Source: Diprion similis (lineage: Eukaryota; Arthropoda; Insecta; Hymenoptera; Diprionidae). From it: DNA of 64,000 nt. The notes beneath the pieces were generated by a model. The model worked only from the letters and a program-made list of their open reading frames with translations, was not told the origin of the DNA and did not search any database. Below are positions 12,201 through 26,759 of the stretch, piece by piece. Positions within the stretch are counted from its first letter, which is position 1. Every line of letters begins with the position of its first letter. The position numbers and the translations under genes are program-made. Where the stretch lies: positions 14,556,501 to 14,620,500 of the forward strand of contig NC_060107.1 in NCBI RefSeq assembly GCF_021155765.1, read 5' to 3'.

Positions 12201-15200
12201 GATTTGATTTGTATGACCGTTCCTTAGCTAATTGGAACCCCAGGAACTCAAAAAACACATTAGAAAAAGCGTAGGACCAACAGCAGAGAAATGACGATGA
12301 AAATCTGTAGTTTTTTGGCTGTAACTTTTGATCCGTTGCTCGCAGCGTATTGGTACTGCGCTCAATCGATTTTTCTCGCAAAATTACGTCGGACTAGTGC
12401 CCTAAAGAATTGATTGCAGCACTTTTCAAAGTCGTCGAAATTTTCGCCAAAAATCCAAAGGGGTTAACCTTACTTTTTTTGCGATTTTTAAAGCTGAAAA
12501 TTTCTGGTCTCCGATTTGATTTGTATGACCGTTCCTTGGCTAATTGGAACCCCAGGAACTCAAAAAACACATCAGAAAAAGCGTGGGACCAACAGCAGAG
12601 AAATGACGATGAAAATCTGTAGTTTTTAGGCTGTACCTTTTGATCCGTCGCTCGCAGCGTATCGGGTCTGCGCTAAATCGATTTCTCTCGCAAAATTACG
12701 TCGGACTAGTGCCCTAAAGAATTGATTGCAGCACTTTTCAAAGTCATCGAAATTTCCGCCAAAAATCCAAAGGGGTTAACCTTACTTTTTTTGCGATTTT
12801 TGAAGCTGAAAATTTCTGGTCTCCGATTTGATTTGTACGACCGTTCCTTGGCTAATTGGAACCCCAGGAACTCAAAAAACACATCAGAAGAAGCGTAGGA
12901 TCATCAGCAGAGAAATGACGATGAAAATCTGTAGTTTTTTGGCTGTAACTTTTGATCCGTTGCTCGCAGCGTATTAGGACTGCGCCTAATCGATTTCTCT
13001 CGCAAAATTACGTCGGACTAGTGCCCTCAAGAATTGATTGCAGCACTTTTCAAAGTCGTCGAAATTTTCGCTAAAAATCCAAAGGGGTTAACCTTACTTT
13101 TTATGCGATTTTTGGAGCTGAAAATTTCTGGTCTCCGATTTGATTTGTATGACCGTTCCTTGGCTAATTGGAACCCCAGGAACTCAGAAAACACATTAGA
13201 AAAAGCGTAGGACCAACAGCAGAGAAATGACGATTAAAATCTGTAGTTTTTTGGCTGTAACTTTTGATTCGTTGCTCGCAGCGTATTGGGACTGCGCTTA
13301 ATCGATTTCTCTCGCAAAATTACGTCGGACCAGTGCCCTAAAGAATTGATTGCAGCACTTTTCAAAGTCGTCGAAATTTTCGCCAAAAATCCAAAGGGGT
13401 TAACCTTACTTTTTTTGCGATTTTTGGAGCTGAGAATTTCTGGTCTCCGATTTGATTTGTATGACCGTTCCTTGGCTAATTGGAACCCCAGGAACTCAAA
13501 AAACACATTAGAAAAAGCGTAGGACCAACAGCAGAGAAATGACGATGAAAATCTGTAGTTTTCTGGCTGTAACTTTTGATCCGTTGCTCGCAGCGTATTG
13601 GGACTGCGCTTAATCGATTTCTCTCGCAAAATTACGTCGGACTAGTGCCCTAAAGAATTGATAGCAGCACTTTTCAAAGTCGTCGAAATTTTCGCCAAAA
13701 ATCCAAAGGGGTTAACCTTACTTTTTTTGCGATTTTAGAAGCTGAAAATTTCTGGTCTCCGATTTGATTTCTACGACCGTTCCTTGGCTAATTGGAACCC
13801 CAGGAACTGAAAAAACACATCAGAAGAAGCGTAGGACCATCAGCAGAGAAATGACGATGAAAATCTGTAGTTTTTTGGCTGTAACTTTTGATCCGTTGCT
13901 CGCAGCGTATTAGGACTGCGCCTAATCGATTTCTCTCGCAAAATTACGTCGGACTAGTGCCCTCAAGGATTGATTGCAGCACTTTTCAAAGTCGTCGAAA
14001 TTTTCGCTAAAAATCCAAAGGGGTTAACCTTACTTTTTATGCGATTTTTGGAGCTGAAAATTTCTGGTCTCCGATTTGATTTGTATGACCGTTCCTCGGC
14101 TAATTGGAACCCCAGGAACTCAGAAAACACATTAGAAAAAGCGTAGGACCAACAGCAGAGGAATGACGATGAAAATCTGTAGTTTTTTGGCTGTAACTTT
14201 TGATCCGTTGCTCGCAGCGTATTGGGATTGCGCCCAATCAATTTCTCTCGCAAAATTACGTCGGACTAGTGCCCCAAAGAATTGATTGCAGCACTTTTCA
14301 AAGTCGTCGAAATTTTCGCCAAAAATCCAAAGGGGTTAACCTTACTTTTTTGCGATTTTTGGAGCTGAGAATTTCTGGTCTCCGATTTGATTTGTATGAC
14401 CGTTCCTTGGCTCATTGGAACCCCAGGAACTCAAAAAACACATTAGAAAAAGCGTAGGACCAACACCAGAGAAATGACGATGAAAATCTGTAGTTTTTTG
14501 GCTGTAACTTTTGATCCGTTGCTCGCAGCGTATTGGGACTGCGCTTAATCGATTTTTCTCGCAAAATTACGTCGGACTAGTGCCCTAAAGAATTGATTGC
14601 AGCACTTTTCAAAGTCGTCGAAAGTTTCGCCAAAAATCCAAAGGGGTTAACCTTACTTTTTTTGCGATTTTTGGAGCTGAAAATTTCTGGTCTCCGATTT
14701 GATTTGTATGACCGTTCCTTGGCTGATTGGAACCCCGGGAACTCAAAAAACACATTAGAAAAAGCGTAGGACCAACAGCAGAGAAATGACGATTAAAATC
14801 TGTAGTTTTTTGGCTGTAACTTTTGATCCGTTGCTCGCAGCGTATTGGGACTGCGCTTAATCGATTTCTCTCGCAAAATTACGTCGGACCAGTGCCCTAA
14901 AGAATTGATTGCAGCACTTTTCAAAGTCGTCGAAATTTTCGCCAAAAATCCAAAGGGGTTAACCTTACTTTTTTTGCGATTTTTGGAGCTGAGAATTTCT
15001 GGTCTCCGATTTGATTTGTATGACCGTTCCTTGGCTAATTGGAACCCCAGGAACTCAAAAAACACATTAGAAAAAGCGTAGGACCAACAGCGGAGAAATG
15101 ACGATGAAAATCTGTAGTTTTTTGGCTGTAACTTTTGATCCGTTGCTCGCTGCGTATTGGAACTGTGCTTAATCGATTTCTCTCGCAAAATTACGTCGGA

Positions 15201-18200
15201 CTAGTGCCCTAAAGAATTGATTGCAGCACTTTTCAAAGTCGTCGAAATTTTCGCCAAAAATCCAAAGGGGTTAACCTTACTTTTTTTGCGATTTTTAGAG
15301 CTGAAAATTTCTGGTCACCGATTTGATTTGTATGACCGTTCCTTGGCTAATTGGAACCCGAGGAACTCAAAAAACAGGTTAGAAAAAGCGTAGGACCAAC
15401 AGCAGAGAAATGACGATGAAAATCTGTAGTTTTTTGGCTGTAACTTTTGATCCGTTGCTCGCAGCGTATTGGGACTGCGCTTAATCGATTTCTCTCGCAA
15501 AATTACGTAGGACTAGTGCCCTAAAGAATTGATTGCAGCACTTTTCAAAGTCGTCGAAATTTTCGCCAAAAATCCAAAGGGGTTAGCCTTACTTTTTTTG
15601 CGATTTTTAGAGCTAAAAATTTCTGGTCTCCGATTTGATTTGTATGACCGTTCCTTGGCTGATTGGAACCCCAGGAACTCAAAAAACACATTAGAAAAAG
15701 CGTAGGACCAACAGCAGAGAAATGACGATGAAAATCTGTAGTTTTTAGGCTGTAACTTTTGATCCGTCGCTCGCAGCGTATTGGGTCTGCGCTAAATCGA
15801 TTTCTCTCGCAAAATTACGTCGGACTAGTGCCCTAAAGAATTGATTGCAGCACTTTTCAAAGTCATCGGAATTTTCGCCAAAAATCCAAAGGGGTTAACC
15901 TTACTTTTTTTGCGATTTTTGGAGCTGAAAATTTCTGGTCTCCGATTTGATTTGTACGACCGTTCCTTGGCTAATTGGAACCCCAGGAACTCAAAAAACA
16001 CATCAGAAAAAGCGTAGGACCAACAGCAGAGAAATGACGATGAAAATCTGTAGTTTTTTGGCTGTAACTTTTGATCCGTTGCTCGCAGCGTATTGGGACT
16101 GCGCCCAATCGATTTCTCTCGCAAAATTACGTCGGACTAGTGCCCTAAAGAATTGATTGCAGCACTTTTCAAAGTCGTCGAAATTTTCGCCAAAAATCCA
16201 AAGGGGTTAACCTTACTTTTTTGCGATTTTTGGAGCTGAGAATTTCTGGTCTCCGATTTGATTTGTATGACCGTTCCTTAGCTAATTGGAACCCCAGGAA
16301 CTCAAAAAACACATTAGAAAAAGCGTAGGACCAACAGCAGAGAAATGACGATGAAAATCTGTAGTTTTTTGGCTGTAACTTTTGATCCGTTGCTCGCAGC
16401 GTATTGGTACTGCGCTCAATCGATTTTTCTCGCAAAATTACGTCGGACTAGTGCCCTAAAGAATTGATTGCAGCACTTTTCAAAGTCGTCGAAATTTTCG
16501 CCAAAAATCCAAAGGGGTTAACCTTACTTTTTTTGCGATTTTTAAAGCTGAAAATTTCTGGTCTCCGATTTGATTTGTATGACCGTTCCTTGGCTAATTG
16601 GAACCCCAGGAACTCAAAAAACACATCAGAAAAAGCGTAGGACCAACAGCAGAGAAATGACGATGAAAATCTGTAGTTTTTTGGCTGTAACTTTTGATCC
16701 GTTGCTTGCAGCGTATTGGGACTGCGCTTAATCGATTTCTCTCGCAAAATTACGTCGGACTAGTGCCCTGAAGAATTGATTGCAGCACTTTCCAAAGTCG
16801 TCGAAATTTTCGCCAAAAATCCAAAGGGGTTAACCTTACTTTTTTTGCGATTTTTAGAGCTAAAAATTTCTGGTCTCCGATTTGATTTGTATGACCGTTC
16901 CTTGGCTAATTGGAACCCCAGGAACTCAAAAAACACATCAGAAAAAGCGTGGGACCAACAGCAGAGAAATGACGATGAAAATCTGTAGTTTTTTGGCTGT
17001 AACTTTTGATCCGTTGCTCGCAGCGTATTAGGACTGCGCCTAATCGATTTCTCTCGCAAAATTACGTCGGACTAGTGCCCTCAAGAATTGATTGCAGCAC
17101 TTTTCAAAGTCGTCGAAATTTTCGCTAAAAATCCAAAGGGGTTAACCTTACTTTTTATGCGATTTTTGGAGCTGAAAATTTCTGGTCTCCGATTTGATTT
17201 GTATGACCGTTCCTTGGCTAATTGGAACCCCAGGAACTCAGAAAACACATTAGAAATAGCGTAGGACCAACAGCAGAGAAATGACGATGAAAATCTGTAG
17301 TTTTCTGGCTGTAACTTTTGATCCGTTGCTCGCAGCGTATTGGGACTGCGCTTAATCGATTTTTCTCGCAAAATTACGTCGGACTAGTGCCCTAAAGAAT
17401 TGATTGCAGCACTTTTCAAAGTCGTCGAAAGTTTCGCCAAAAATCCAAAGGGGTTAACCTTACTTTTTTTGCGATTTTTGGAGCTGAAAATTTCTGGTCT
17501 CCGATTTGATTTGTATGACCGTTCCTTGGCTGATTGGAACCCCGGGAACTCAAAAAACACATTAGAAAAAGCGTAGGACCAACAGCAGAGAAATGACGAT
17601 GAAAATCTGTAGTTTTTTGGCTGTAACTTTTGATCCGTTGCTCGCAGCGTATTGGGACTGCGCTTAATCGATTTCTCTCGCAAAATTACGTCGGACCAGT
17701 GCCCTAAAGAATTGATTGCAGCACTTTTCAAAGTCGTCGAAATTTTCGCCAAAAATCCAAAGGGGTTAACCTTACTTTTTTTGCGATTTTTGGAGCTGAG
17801 AATTTCTGGTCTCCGATTTGATTTGTATGACCGTTCCTTGGCTAATTGGAACCCCAGGAACTCAAAAAACACATTAGAAAAAGCGTAGGACCAACAGCGG
17901 AGAAATGACGATGAAAATCTGTAGTTTTTTGGCTGTAACTTTTGATCCGTTGCTCGCTGCGTATTGGAACTGTGCTTAATCGATTTCTCTCGCAAAATTA
18001 CGTCGGACTAGTGCCCTAAAGAATTGATTGCAGCACTTTTCAAAGTCGTCGAAATTTTCGCCAAAAATCCAAAGGGGTTAACCTTACTTTTTTTGCGATT
18101 TTTAGAGCTGAAAATTTCTGGTCTCCGATTTGATTTGTATGACCGTTCCTTGGCTAATTGGAACCCGAGGAACTCAAAAAACAGGTTAGAAAAAGCGTAG

Positions 18201-21200
18201 GACCAACAGCAGAGAAATGACGATGAAAATCTGTAGTTTTTTGGCTGTAACTTTTGATCCGTTGCTCGCAGCGTATTGGGACTGCGCTTAATCGATTTCT
18301 CTCGCAAAATTACGTAGGACTAGTGCCCTAAAGAATTGATTGCAGCACTTTTCAAAGTCGTCGAAATTTTCGCCAAAAATCCAAAGGGGTTAACCTTACT
18401 TTTTTTGCGATTTTTGGAGCTGAGAATTTCTGGTCTCCGATTTGATTTGTATGACCGTTCCTCGGCTAATTGGAACCCCAGGAACTCAAAAAACACATTA
18501 GAAAAAGCGTAGGACCAACAGCAGAGAAATGACGATGAAAATCTGTAGTTTTTTGGCTGTAACTTTTGATCCGTTGCTCGCAGCGTATTGGGACTGCGCC
18601 TAATCGATTTCTCTCGCAAAATTACATCGGACTAGTGCCCCCAAGAATTGATTGCCGCACTTTTCAAAGTCGTCGAAATTTTCGCTAAAAATCCAAAGGG
18701 GTTAACCTTACTTTTTATGCGATTTTTGGAGCTGAAAATTTCTGGTCTCCGATTTGATTTGTATGACCGTTCCTTGGCTAATTTTAACCCCAGGAACTCA
18801 GAAAACACATTAGAAAAAGCGTAGGACCAACAGCAGAGAAATGACGATCAAAATCTGTAGTTTTTTGGCTGTAACTTTTGATCCGTTGCTCGCAGCGTAT
18901 TGGGACTGCGCCTAATCGATTTCTCTCGCCAAATTACGTCGGACTAGTGCCCCGAAGAATTGATTGCAGCACTTTTTAAAGTCGTCGAAATTTTCGCCAA
19001 AAATCCAAAGGGGTTAACCTTACTTTTTTTTGCGATTATTGGAGCTGAAAATTTCTGGTCTCCGATTTGATTTGTATGACCGTTCCTTGGCTAATTGGAA
19101 CCCCAGGAACTCAAAAAACACATTAGAAAAAGCGTAGGACCAACAGCAGAGAAATGACGATGAAAATCTGTAGTTTTCTGGCTGTAACTTTTGATCCGTT
19201 GCTCGCAGCGTATTGGGACTGCGCTTAATCGATTTCTCTCGCGAAATTACGTCGGACTAGTGCCCTGAAGAATTGATTGCAGCACTTTTCAAAGTCGTCG
19301 AAATTTTCGCCAAAAATCCAAAGGGGTTAACCTTACTTTTTTTGCGATTTTTGGAGCTGAAAATTTCTGGTCTCCGATTTGATTTGTATGACCGTTCCCT
19401 GGCTAATTGGAACCCCAGGAACTCAAAAAACACATTAGAAAAAGCGTAGGACCAACAGCAGAGAAATGACGATGAAAATCTGTAGTTTTTTGGCTGTAAC
19501 TTTTGATCCGTTGCTCGCAGCGTATTGGGACTGCGCTTAATCGATTTCTCTCGCAAAATTACGTCGGACTAGTGCCCTAAAAATTGATTGCAGCACTTTT
19601 CAAAGTCGTCGAAATTTTCGCTAAAAATCCAAAGGGGTTAACCTTACTTTTTTTGCGATTGTTGGAGCTGAAAATTTCTGGTCTCCGATTTGATTTGTAT
19701 GACCGTTCCTAGGCTAATTGGAACCCCAGGAACTCAAAAAACACATTAGAAAAAGCGTAGGACCAACAGCAGAGAAATGACGATGAAAATCTGTAGTTTT
19801 TTGGCTGTAACTTTTGATCCGTTGCTCGCAGCGTATTGGGACTGCGCTTAATCGATTTCTCTCGCAAAATTACGTCGGACCAGTGCCCTAAAGAATTGAT
19901 TGCAGCACTTTTCAAAGTCGTCGAAATTTTAGCCGAAAATCCAAAGGGGTTAACCTTACTTTTTTTGCGATTTTTGGAGCTGAAAATTTCTGGTCTCCGA
20001 TTTGATTTGTATGACCGTTCCTTGGCTAATTGGAACCCCAGGAACTCAAAAAACACATTAGAAAAAGCGTAGGACCAACAGCAGAGAAATGACGATGAAA
20101 ATCTGTAGTTTTCTGGCTGTAACTTTTGATCCGTTGCTCGCAGCGTATTGGGACTGCGCCCAATCGATTTCTCTCGCAAAATTACGTCGGACTAGTGCCC
20201 TAAAGAATTGATTGCAGCACTTTTCAAAGTCGTCGAAATTTTCGCCAAAAATCCAAAGGGGTTAACCTTACTTTTTTTGCGATTTTTAGAGCTAAAAATT
20301 TCTGGTCTCCGATTTGATTTGTATGACCGTTCCTTGGCTAATTGGAACCCCAGGAACTCAAAAAACACATCAGAAAAAGCGTGGGACCAACAGCAGAGAA
20401 ATGACGATGAAAATCTGTAGTTTTTAGGCTGTACCTTTTGATCCGTCGCTCGCAGCGTATCGGGTCTGCGCTAAATCGATTTCTCTCGCAAAATTACGTC
20501 GGACTAGTGCTCTCAAGAATTGATTGCAGCACTTTTCAAAGTCATCGAAATTTCCGCCAAGAATCCAAAGGGGTTAACCTTACTTTTTTTGCGATTTTTG
20601 AAGCTGAAAATTTCTGGTCTCCGATTTGATTTGTACGACCGTTCCTTGGCTAATTGGAACCCCAGGAACTCAAAAAACACATCAGAAGAAGCGTAGGACC
20701 ATCAGCAGAGAAATGACGATGAAAATCTGTAGTTTTTTGGCTGTAACTTTTGATCCGTTGCTCGCAGCGTATTAGGACTGCGCCTAATCGATTTCTCTCG
20801 CAAAATTACGTCGGACTAGTGCCCTCAAGAATTGATTGCAGCACTTTTCAAAGTCGTCGAAATTTTCGCTGAAAATCCAAAGGGGTTAACCTTACTTTTT
20901 ATGCGATTTTTGGAGCTGAAAATTTCTGGTCTCCGATTTGATTTGTATGACCGTTCCTTGGCTAATTGGAACCCCAGGAACTCAGAAAACACATTAGAAA
21001 AAGCGTAGGACCAACAGCAGAGGAATGACGATGAAAATCTGTAGTTTTTTGGCTGTAACATTTGATCCGTTGCTCGCAGCGTATTGGGATTGCGCCCAAT
21101 CAATTTCTCTCGCAAAATTACGTCGGACTAGTGCCCCAAAGAATTGATTGCAGCACTTTCCAAAGTCGTCGAAATTTTCGCCAAAAATCCAAAGGGGTTA

Positions 21201-24200
21201 ACCTTACTTTTTTGCGATTTTTGGAGCTGAGAATTTCTGGTCTCCGATTTGATTTGTATGACCGTTCCTTGGCTCATTGGAACCCCAGGAACTCAAAAAA
21301 CACATTAGAAAAAGCGTAGGACCAACACCAGAGAAATGACGATGAAAATCTGTAGTTTTTTGGCTGTAACTTTTGATCCGTTGCTCGCAGCGTATTGGGA
21401 CTGCGCTTAATCGATTTTTCTCGCAAAATTACGTCGGACTAGTGCCCTAAAGAATTGATTGCAGCACTTTTCAAAGTCGTCGAAAGTTTCGCCAAAAATC
21501 CAAAGGGGTTAACCTTACTTTTTTTGCGATTTTTGGAGCTCAAAATTTCTGGTCTCCGATTTGATTTGTATGACCGTTCCTTGGCTAATTGGAACCCCGG
21601 GAACTCAAAAAACACATTAGAAAAAGCGTAGGACCAACAGCAGAGAAATGACGATTAAAATCTGTAGTTTTTTGGCTGTAACTTTTGATCCGTTGCTCGC
21701 AGCGTATTGGGACTGCGCTTAATCGATTTCTCTCGCAAAATTACGTCGGACCAGTGCCCTAAAGAATTGATTGCAGCACTTTTCAAAGTCGTCGAAATTT
21801 TCTCCAAAAATCCAAAGGGGTTAACCTTACTTTTTTTGCGATTTTTGGAGCTGAGAATTTCTGGTCTCCGATTTGATTTGTATGACCGTTCCTTGGCTAA
21901 TTGGAACCCCAGGAACTCAAAAAACACATTAGAAAAAGCGTAGGACCAACAGCAGAGAAATGACGATGAAAATCTGTAGTTTTCTGGCTGTAACTTTTGA
22001 TCCGTTGCTCGCAGCGTATTGGGACTGCGCTTAATCGATTTTTCTCGCAAAATTACGTCGGACTAGTGCCCTAAAGAATTGATTGCAGCACTTTTCAAAG
22101 TCGTCGAAAGTTTCGCCAAAAATCCAAAGGGGTTAACCTTACTTTTTTTGCGATTTTTGGAGCTGAAAATTTCTGGTCTCCGATTTGATTTGTATGACCG
22201 TTCCTTGGCTGATTGGAACCCCGGGAACTCAAAAAACACATTAGAAAAAGCGTAGGACCAACAGCAGAGAAATGACGATTAAAATCTGTAGTTTTTTGGC
22301 TGTAACTTTTGATCCGTTGCTCGCAGCGTATTGGGACTGCGCTTAATCGATTTCTCTCGCAAAATTACGTCGGACCAGTGCCCTAAAGAATTGATTGCAG
22401 CACTTTTCAAAGTCGTCGAAATTTTCGCCAAAAATCCAAAGGGGTTAACCTTACTTTTTTTGCGATTTTTGGAGCTGAGAATTTCTGGTCTCCGATTTGA
22501 TTTGTATGACCGTTCCTTGGCTAATTGGAACCCCAGGAACTCAAAAAACACATTAGAAAAAGCGTAGGACCAACAGCGGAGAAATGACGATGAAAATCTG
22601 TAGTTTTTTGGCTGTAACTTTTGATCCGTTGCTCGCTGCGTATTGGAACTGTGCTTAATCGATTTCTCTCGCAAAATTACGTCGGACTAGTGCCCTAAAG
22701 AATTGATTGCAGCACTTTTCAAAGTCGTCGAAATTTTCGCCAAAAATCCAAAGGGGTTAACCTTACTTTTTTTGCGATTTTTAGAGCTGAAAATTTCTGG
22801 TCTCCGATTTGATTTGTATGACCGTTCCTTGGCTAATTGGAACCCGAGGAACTCAAAAAACAGGTTAGAAAAAGCGTAGGACCAACAGCAGAGAAATGAC
22901 GATGAAAATCTGTAGTTTTTTGGCTGTAACTTTTGATCCGTTGCTCGCAGCGTATTGGGACTGCGCTTAATCGATTTCTCTCGCAAAATTACGTAGGACT
23001 AGTGCCCTAAAGAATTGATTGCAGCACTTTTCAAAGTCGTCGAAATTTTCGCCAAAAATCCAAAGGGGTTAACCTTACTTTTTTTGCGATTTTTGGAGCT
23101 GAGAATTTCTGGTCTCCGATTTGATTTGTATGACCGTTCCTCGGCTAATTGGAACCCCAGGAACTCAAAAAACACATTAGAAAAAGCGTAGGACCAACAG
23201 CAGAGAAATGACGATGAAAATCTGTAGTTTTTTGGCTGTAACTTTTGATCCGTTGCTCGCAGCGTATTGGGACTGCGCCTAATCGATTTCTCTCGCAAAA
23301 TTACATCGGACTAGTGCCCCCAAGAATTGATTGCCGCACTTTTCAAAGTCGTCGAAATTTTCGCTAAAAATCCAAAGGGGTTAACCTTACTTTTTATGCG
23401 ATTTTTGGAGCTGAAAATTTCTGGTCTCCGATTTGATTTGTATGACCGTTCCTTGGCTAATTTTAACCCCAGGAACTCAGAAAACACATTAGAAAAAGCG
23501 TAGGACCAACAGCAGAGAAATGACGATCAAAATCTGTAGTTTTTTGGCTGTAACTTTTGATCCGTTGCTCGCAGCGTATTGGGACTGCGCCTAATCGATT
23601 TCTCTCGCCAAATTACGTCGGACTAGTGCCCCGAAGAATTGATTGCAGCACTTTTTAAAGTCGTCGAAATTTTCGCCAAAAATCCAAAGGGGTTAACCTT
23701 ACTTTTTTTTGCGATTATTGGAGCTGAAAATTTCTGGTCTCCGATTTGATTTGTATGACCGTTCCTTGGCTAATTGGAACCCCAGGAACTCAAAAAACAC
23801 ATTAGAAAAAGCGTAGGACCAACAGCAGAGAAATGACGATGAAAATCTGTAGTTTTCTGGCTGTAACTTTTGATCCGTTGCTCGCAGCGTATTGGGACTG
23901 CGCTTAATCGATTTCTCTCGCGGAATTACGTCGGACTAGTGCCCTGAAGAATTGATTGCAGCACTTTTCAAAGTCGTCGAAATTTTCGCCAAAAATCCAA
24001 AGGGGTTAACCTTACTTTTTTTGCGATTTTTGGAGCTGAAAATTTCTGGTCTCCGATTTGATTTGTATGACCGTTCCCTGGCTAATTGGAACCCCAGGAA
24101 CTCAAAAAACACATTAGAAAAAGCGTAGGACCAACAGCAGAGAAATGACGATGAAAATCTGTAGTTTTTTGGCTGTAACTTTTGATCCGTTGCTCGCAGC

Positions 24201-25560
24201 GTATTGGGACTGCGCTTAATCGATTTCTCTCGCAAAATTACGTCGGACTAGTGCCCTAAAAATTGATTGCAGCACTTTTCAAAGTCGTCGAAATTTTCGC
24301 TAAAAATCCAAAGGGGTTAACCTTACTTTTTTTGCGATTGTTGGAGCTGAAAATTTCTGGTCTCCGATTTGATTTGTATGACCGTTCCTAGGCTAATTGG
24401 AACCCCAGGAACTCAGAAAACACATTAGAAAAAGCGTAGGACCAACAGCAGAGAAATGACGATGAAAATCTGTAGTTTTTTGGCTGTAACTTTTGATCCG
24501 TTGCTCGCAGCGTATTGGGACTGCGCTTAATCGATTTCTCTCGCAAAATTACGTTGGACTAGTGCCCTAAAGTATTGATTGCAGCACTTTTCAAAGTCGT
24601 CGAACTTTTCGCCAAAAATCCAAAGGGGTTAACCTTACTTTTTTTGCGATTTTTGGAGCTGAAAATTTCTGGTCTCCGATTTGATTTGTATGACCGTTCC
24701 TTGGCTAATTGGAACCCCAGAAACTCAAAAAACACATTAGAAAAAGCGTAGGACCAACAGCAGAGAAATGACGATGAAAATCTGTAGTTTTTTGGCTGTA
24801 ACTTTTCATTCGTTGCTCGCAGCGTATTGGGACTGCGCTTAATCGATTTCTCTCGCAAAACTACGTCGGACTAGTGCCCTAAAAAATTGATTGCAGCACT
24901 TTTCAAAGTCGTCGAAATTTTCGCCAAAAATCCAAAGGGGTTAACCTTACTTTTTTTGCGATTTTTGGAGCTGAGAATTTCTGGTCTACGATTTGATTTG
25001 TATGACCGTTCCTTGGCTAATTGGAACCCCAGGAACTCAGAAAACACATTAGAAAAAACGTAGGACCAACAGCAGAGAAATGACGATGAAAATCTGTAGT
25101 TTTTTGGCTGTAACTTTTGATCCGTTGCTCGCAGCGTATTGGGACTGCGCTTAATCAATTTCTCTCGCAAAATTACGTCGGACTAGTGCCCTAAAGAATC
25201 GATTGCAGCACTTTTCAAAGTCGTCGAAATTTTCGCCAAAAATCCAAAGGGGTTGCCCTTACTTTTTTTGCGATTTCTGGAGCTGAGAATTTCTGGTCTC
25301 CGATTTGATTTGTATGACCGTTCCTTGGCTAATTGGAACCCCAGGAACTCAAAAAACACATTAGAAAAAGCGTAGGACCAACAGCAGAGAAATGACGATG
25401 AAAATCTGTAGTTTTTTGGCTGTAACTTTTGATCCGTTGCTCGCAGCGTATTGGGACTGCGCTTAATCGATTTCTCTCGCAAAATTACGTCGGACTAGTG
25501 CCCTAAAGAATCGATTGCAGCACTTTTCAAAGTCGTCGAAATTCTCGCCAAAAATCCAAA
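6285..25560. repeat. 312-bp satellite, main homogeneous array (about 61 monomers)
   Basis: Head-to-tail array with period 312 bp (a few units are 311 bp through loss of one T in a T run). The core from about 6470 to 25500 has roughly 61 monomers with high identity; a partial diverged monomer leads in at 6285-6470. A superimposed higher-order structure is visible. Blocks with private variants recur at offsets of 2807 bp (9 monomers; about 9308 to 12115 and 15188 to 17995), 4054 bp (13 monomers; 12115 to 16169), 4679 bp (15 monomers; about 17340-19870 to 22020-24550) and 6862 bp (22 monomers; 13963 to 20825). This indicates recent unequal exchange of multi-monomer segments. Because 312 is divisible by three, each monomer carries the same about 99-codon minus-strand open frame, which I do not call a gene. 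Confidence 0.95.
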
Positions 25561-26009
25561 GGGGTTAGCCCTACTTTTTTGGTCATTTTTGGAGCCGAGA
25601 ATTTTTTGTCTCGGAATTGATTTGTATGACCCTTATCAGACCAATTGCATCCCCAGGAACGCAAAAAACACATCAAAAACAGCGTAGAACCAACAGCAGA
25701 GAAGTGACGATGAAAATCTTCAGTTTTTCGACTGTAACTCTTTTAACGCAGCTCGCAGCGTATTGGGACTGCGTTAAAGCGATTTGACTTGCAAAACTAC
25801 GTCGGAATAGTGCATGAAAGAATTGTTTGCAGCACTTTACAAAGTCGTCGAAATCTTCGTCGAAAATTCAAGGGGGTTAGCTTTTCTTTTCGAGCACTAA
25901 ATCTCTCATGTCAGAATTGATTTTTATGACCTAATCTAAACAAGTAGGACCAGAGCAACGCAGGAATGACCCGAAAACGAGCTTAGGACCGACAGTTGAG
26001 GAAATACGA
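25561..26009. repeat. diverged right-edge satellite monomers
   Basis: One diverged monomer and a partial one continue the array after about 25560. Landmarks are still clear (TTAGCCCTACTTTTTT, the ACCAACAGCAGAG-like block, CTCGCAGCGTATTGGGACTGC). The partial unit at about 25830-26009 matches the partial unit at 5640-5837, just before the spacer repeat, so both edges end in the same way. Confidence 0.8.
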
Positions 26010-26449
26010 AGAAAACACACAGAAAACAATTTTGTTATTTATTTTTATTCAGGTTACATAAGACAATACAATGTTATACATATCATGTCTTGCGAAGGTG
26101 CGTTGTACCTCTTTGCTAAAGTGCGGAACTTAAAGTGTAGTTACAAACTACAATAGTCACTATGTCATATATTATTTTCGACATCCTGCTTAACGTCATG
26201 TGTATTGTACTTTCACCCTAATACAATAGTTAGCATTATTATGGAATGGTAAATCATCTTTCCTTATTTCTTACTGTTTTATTTTTATATTATTTCGCAA
26301 TTTCTTTACGTATTACACACCGACATGTCAACACTTGTACTAGAATCACGGCACAATAAATACTCTAAAACTGAATGGAACCGAAACCTCGCAGCTTTGA
26401 ATTCATTATTATCCTTCTCCTTATTTTTGCTAACTCGGTGCAAATATCA
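26010..26449. repeat. spacer repeat, right copy
   Basis: Direct repeat of the segment at 5838-6284, with the same order of landmarks and small indels and substitutions. Together the two copies bracket the whole homogeneous satellite array. Confidence 0.8.
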
Positions 26450-26759
26450 TGGCTTCCTGCCGTTACTCCGATTTGTATGACCTTTACTAGACTAATCGCA
26501 TCCCCAGGAACGCAAAAAACACATCAAAAACAGCGTTGGACCAACAGCAGGAAAGTGATGATGAAAATCTCCAGTTTTCCTGCTGTAACTTTTCAAGCAT
26601 TGCTCGCAGCGTATTGGGACTGCGTTTAATCGATTTCTCTCGCAAAATTAGGTCGGAATCGTGCATGAAAAAATTGTTTGCAGCACTTTTCGAAGTCATC
26701 AAATTTTTCACCAACAATCCTGCACCTGTACACAGGCCAAAACAAGCTATTAATATCTA
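26450..26759. repeat. diverged satellite monomer after right spacer
   Basis: Matches the satellite from the TTTGTATGACC-like landmark through GCTCGCAGCGTATTGGGACTG and on to CAGCACTTTTCGAAGTC. It parallels the partial monomer that follows the left spacer at 6285-6470. Confidence 0.75.

Noticed and set aside
6468-25482. Dozens of 88-203 codon minus-strand open frames
   Set aside because: They are one frame of the 312-bp satellite repeated because the period is divisible by three. No domain, start context or independent coding evidence is seen, so they are described as part of the repeat.
6285-25560. CRISPR-like array of direct repeats
   Set aside because: The repeat is contiguous with no unique spacers, and the DNA is clearly eukaryotic.
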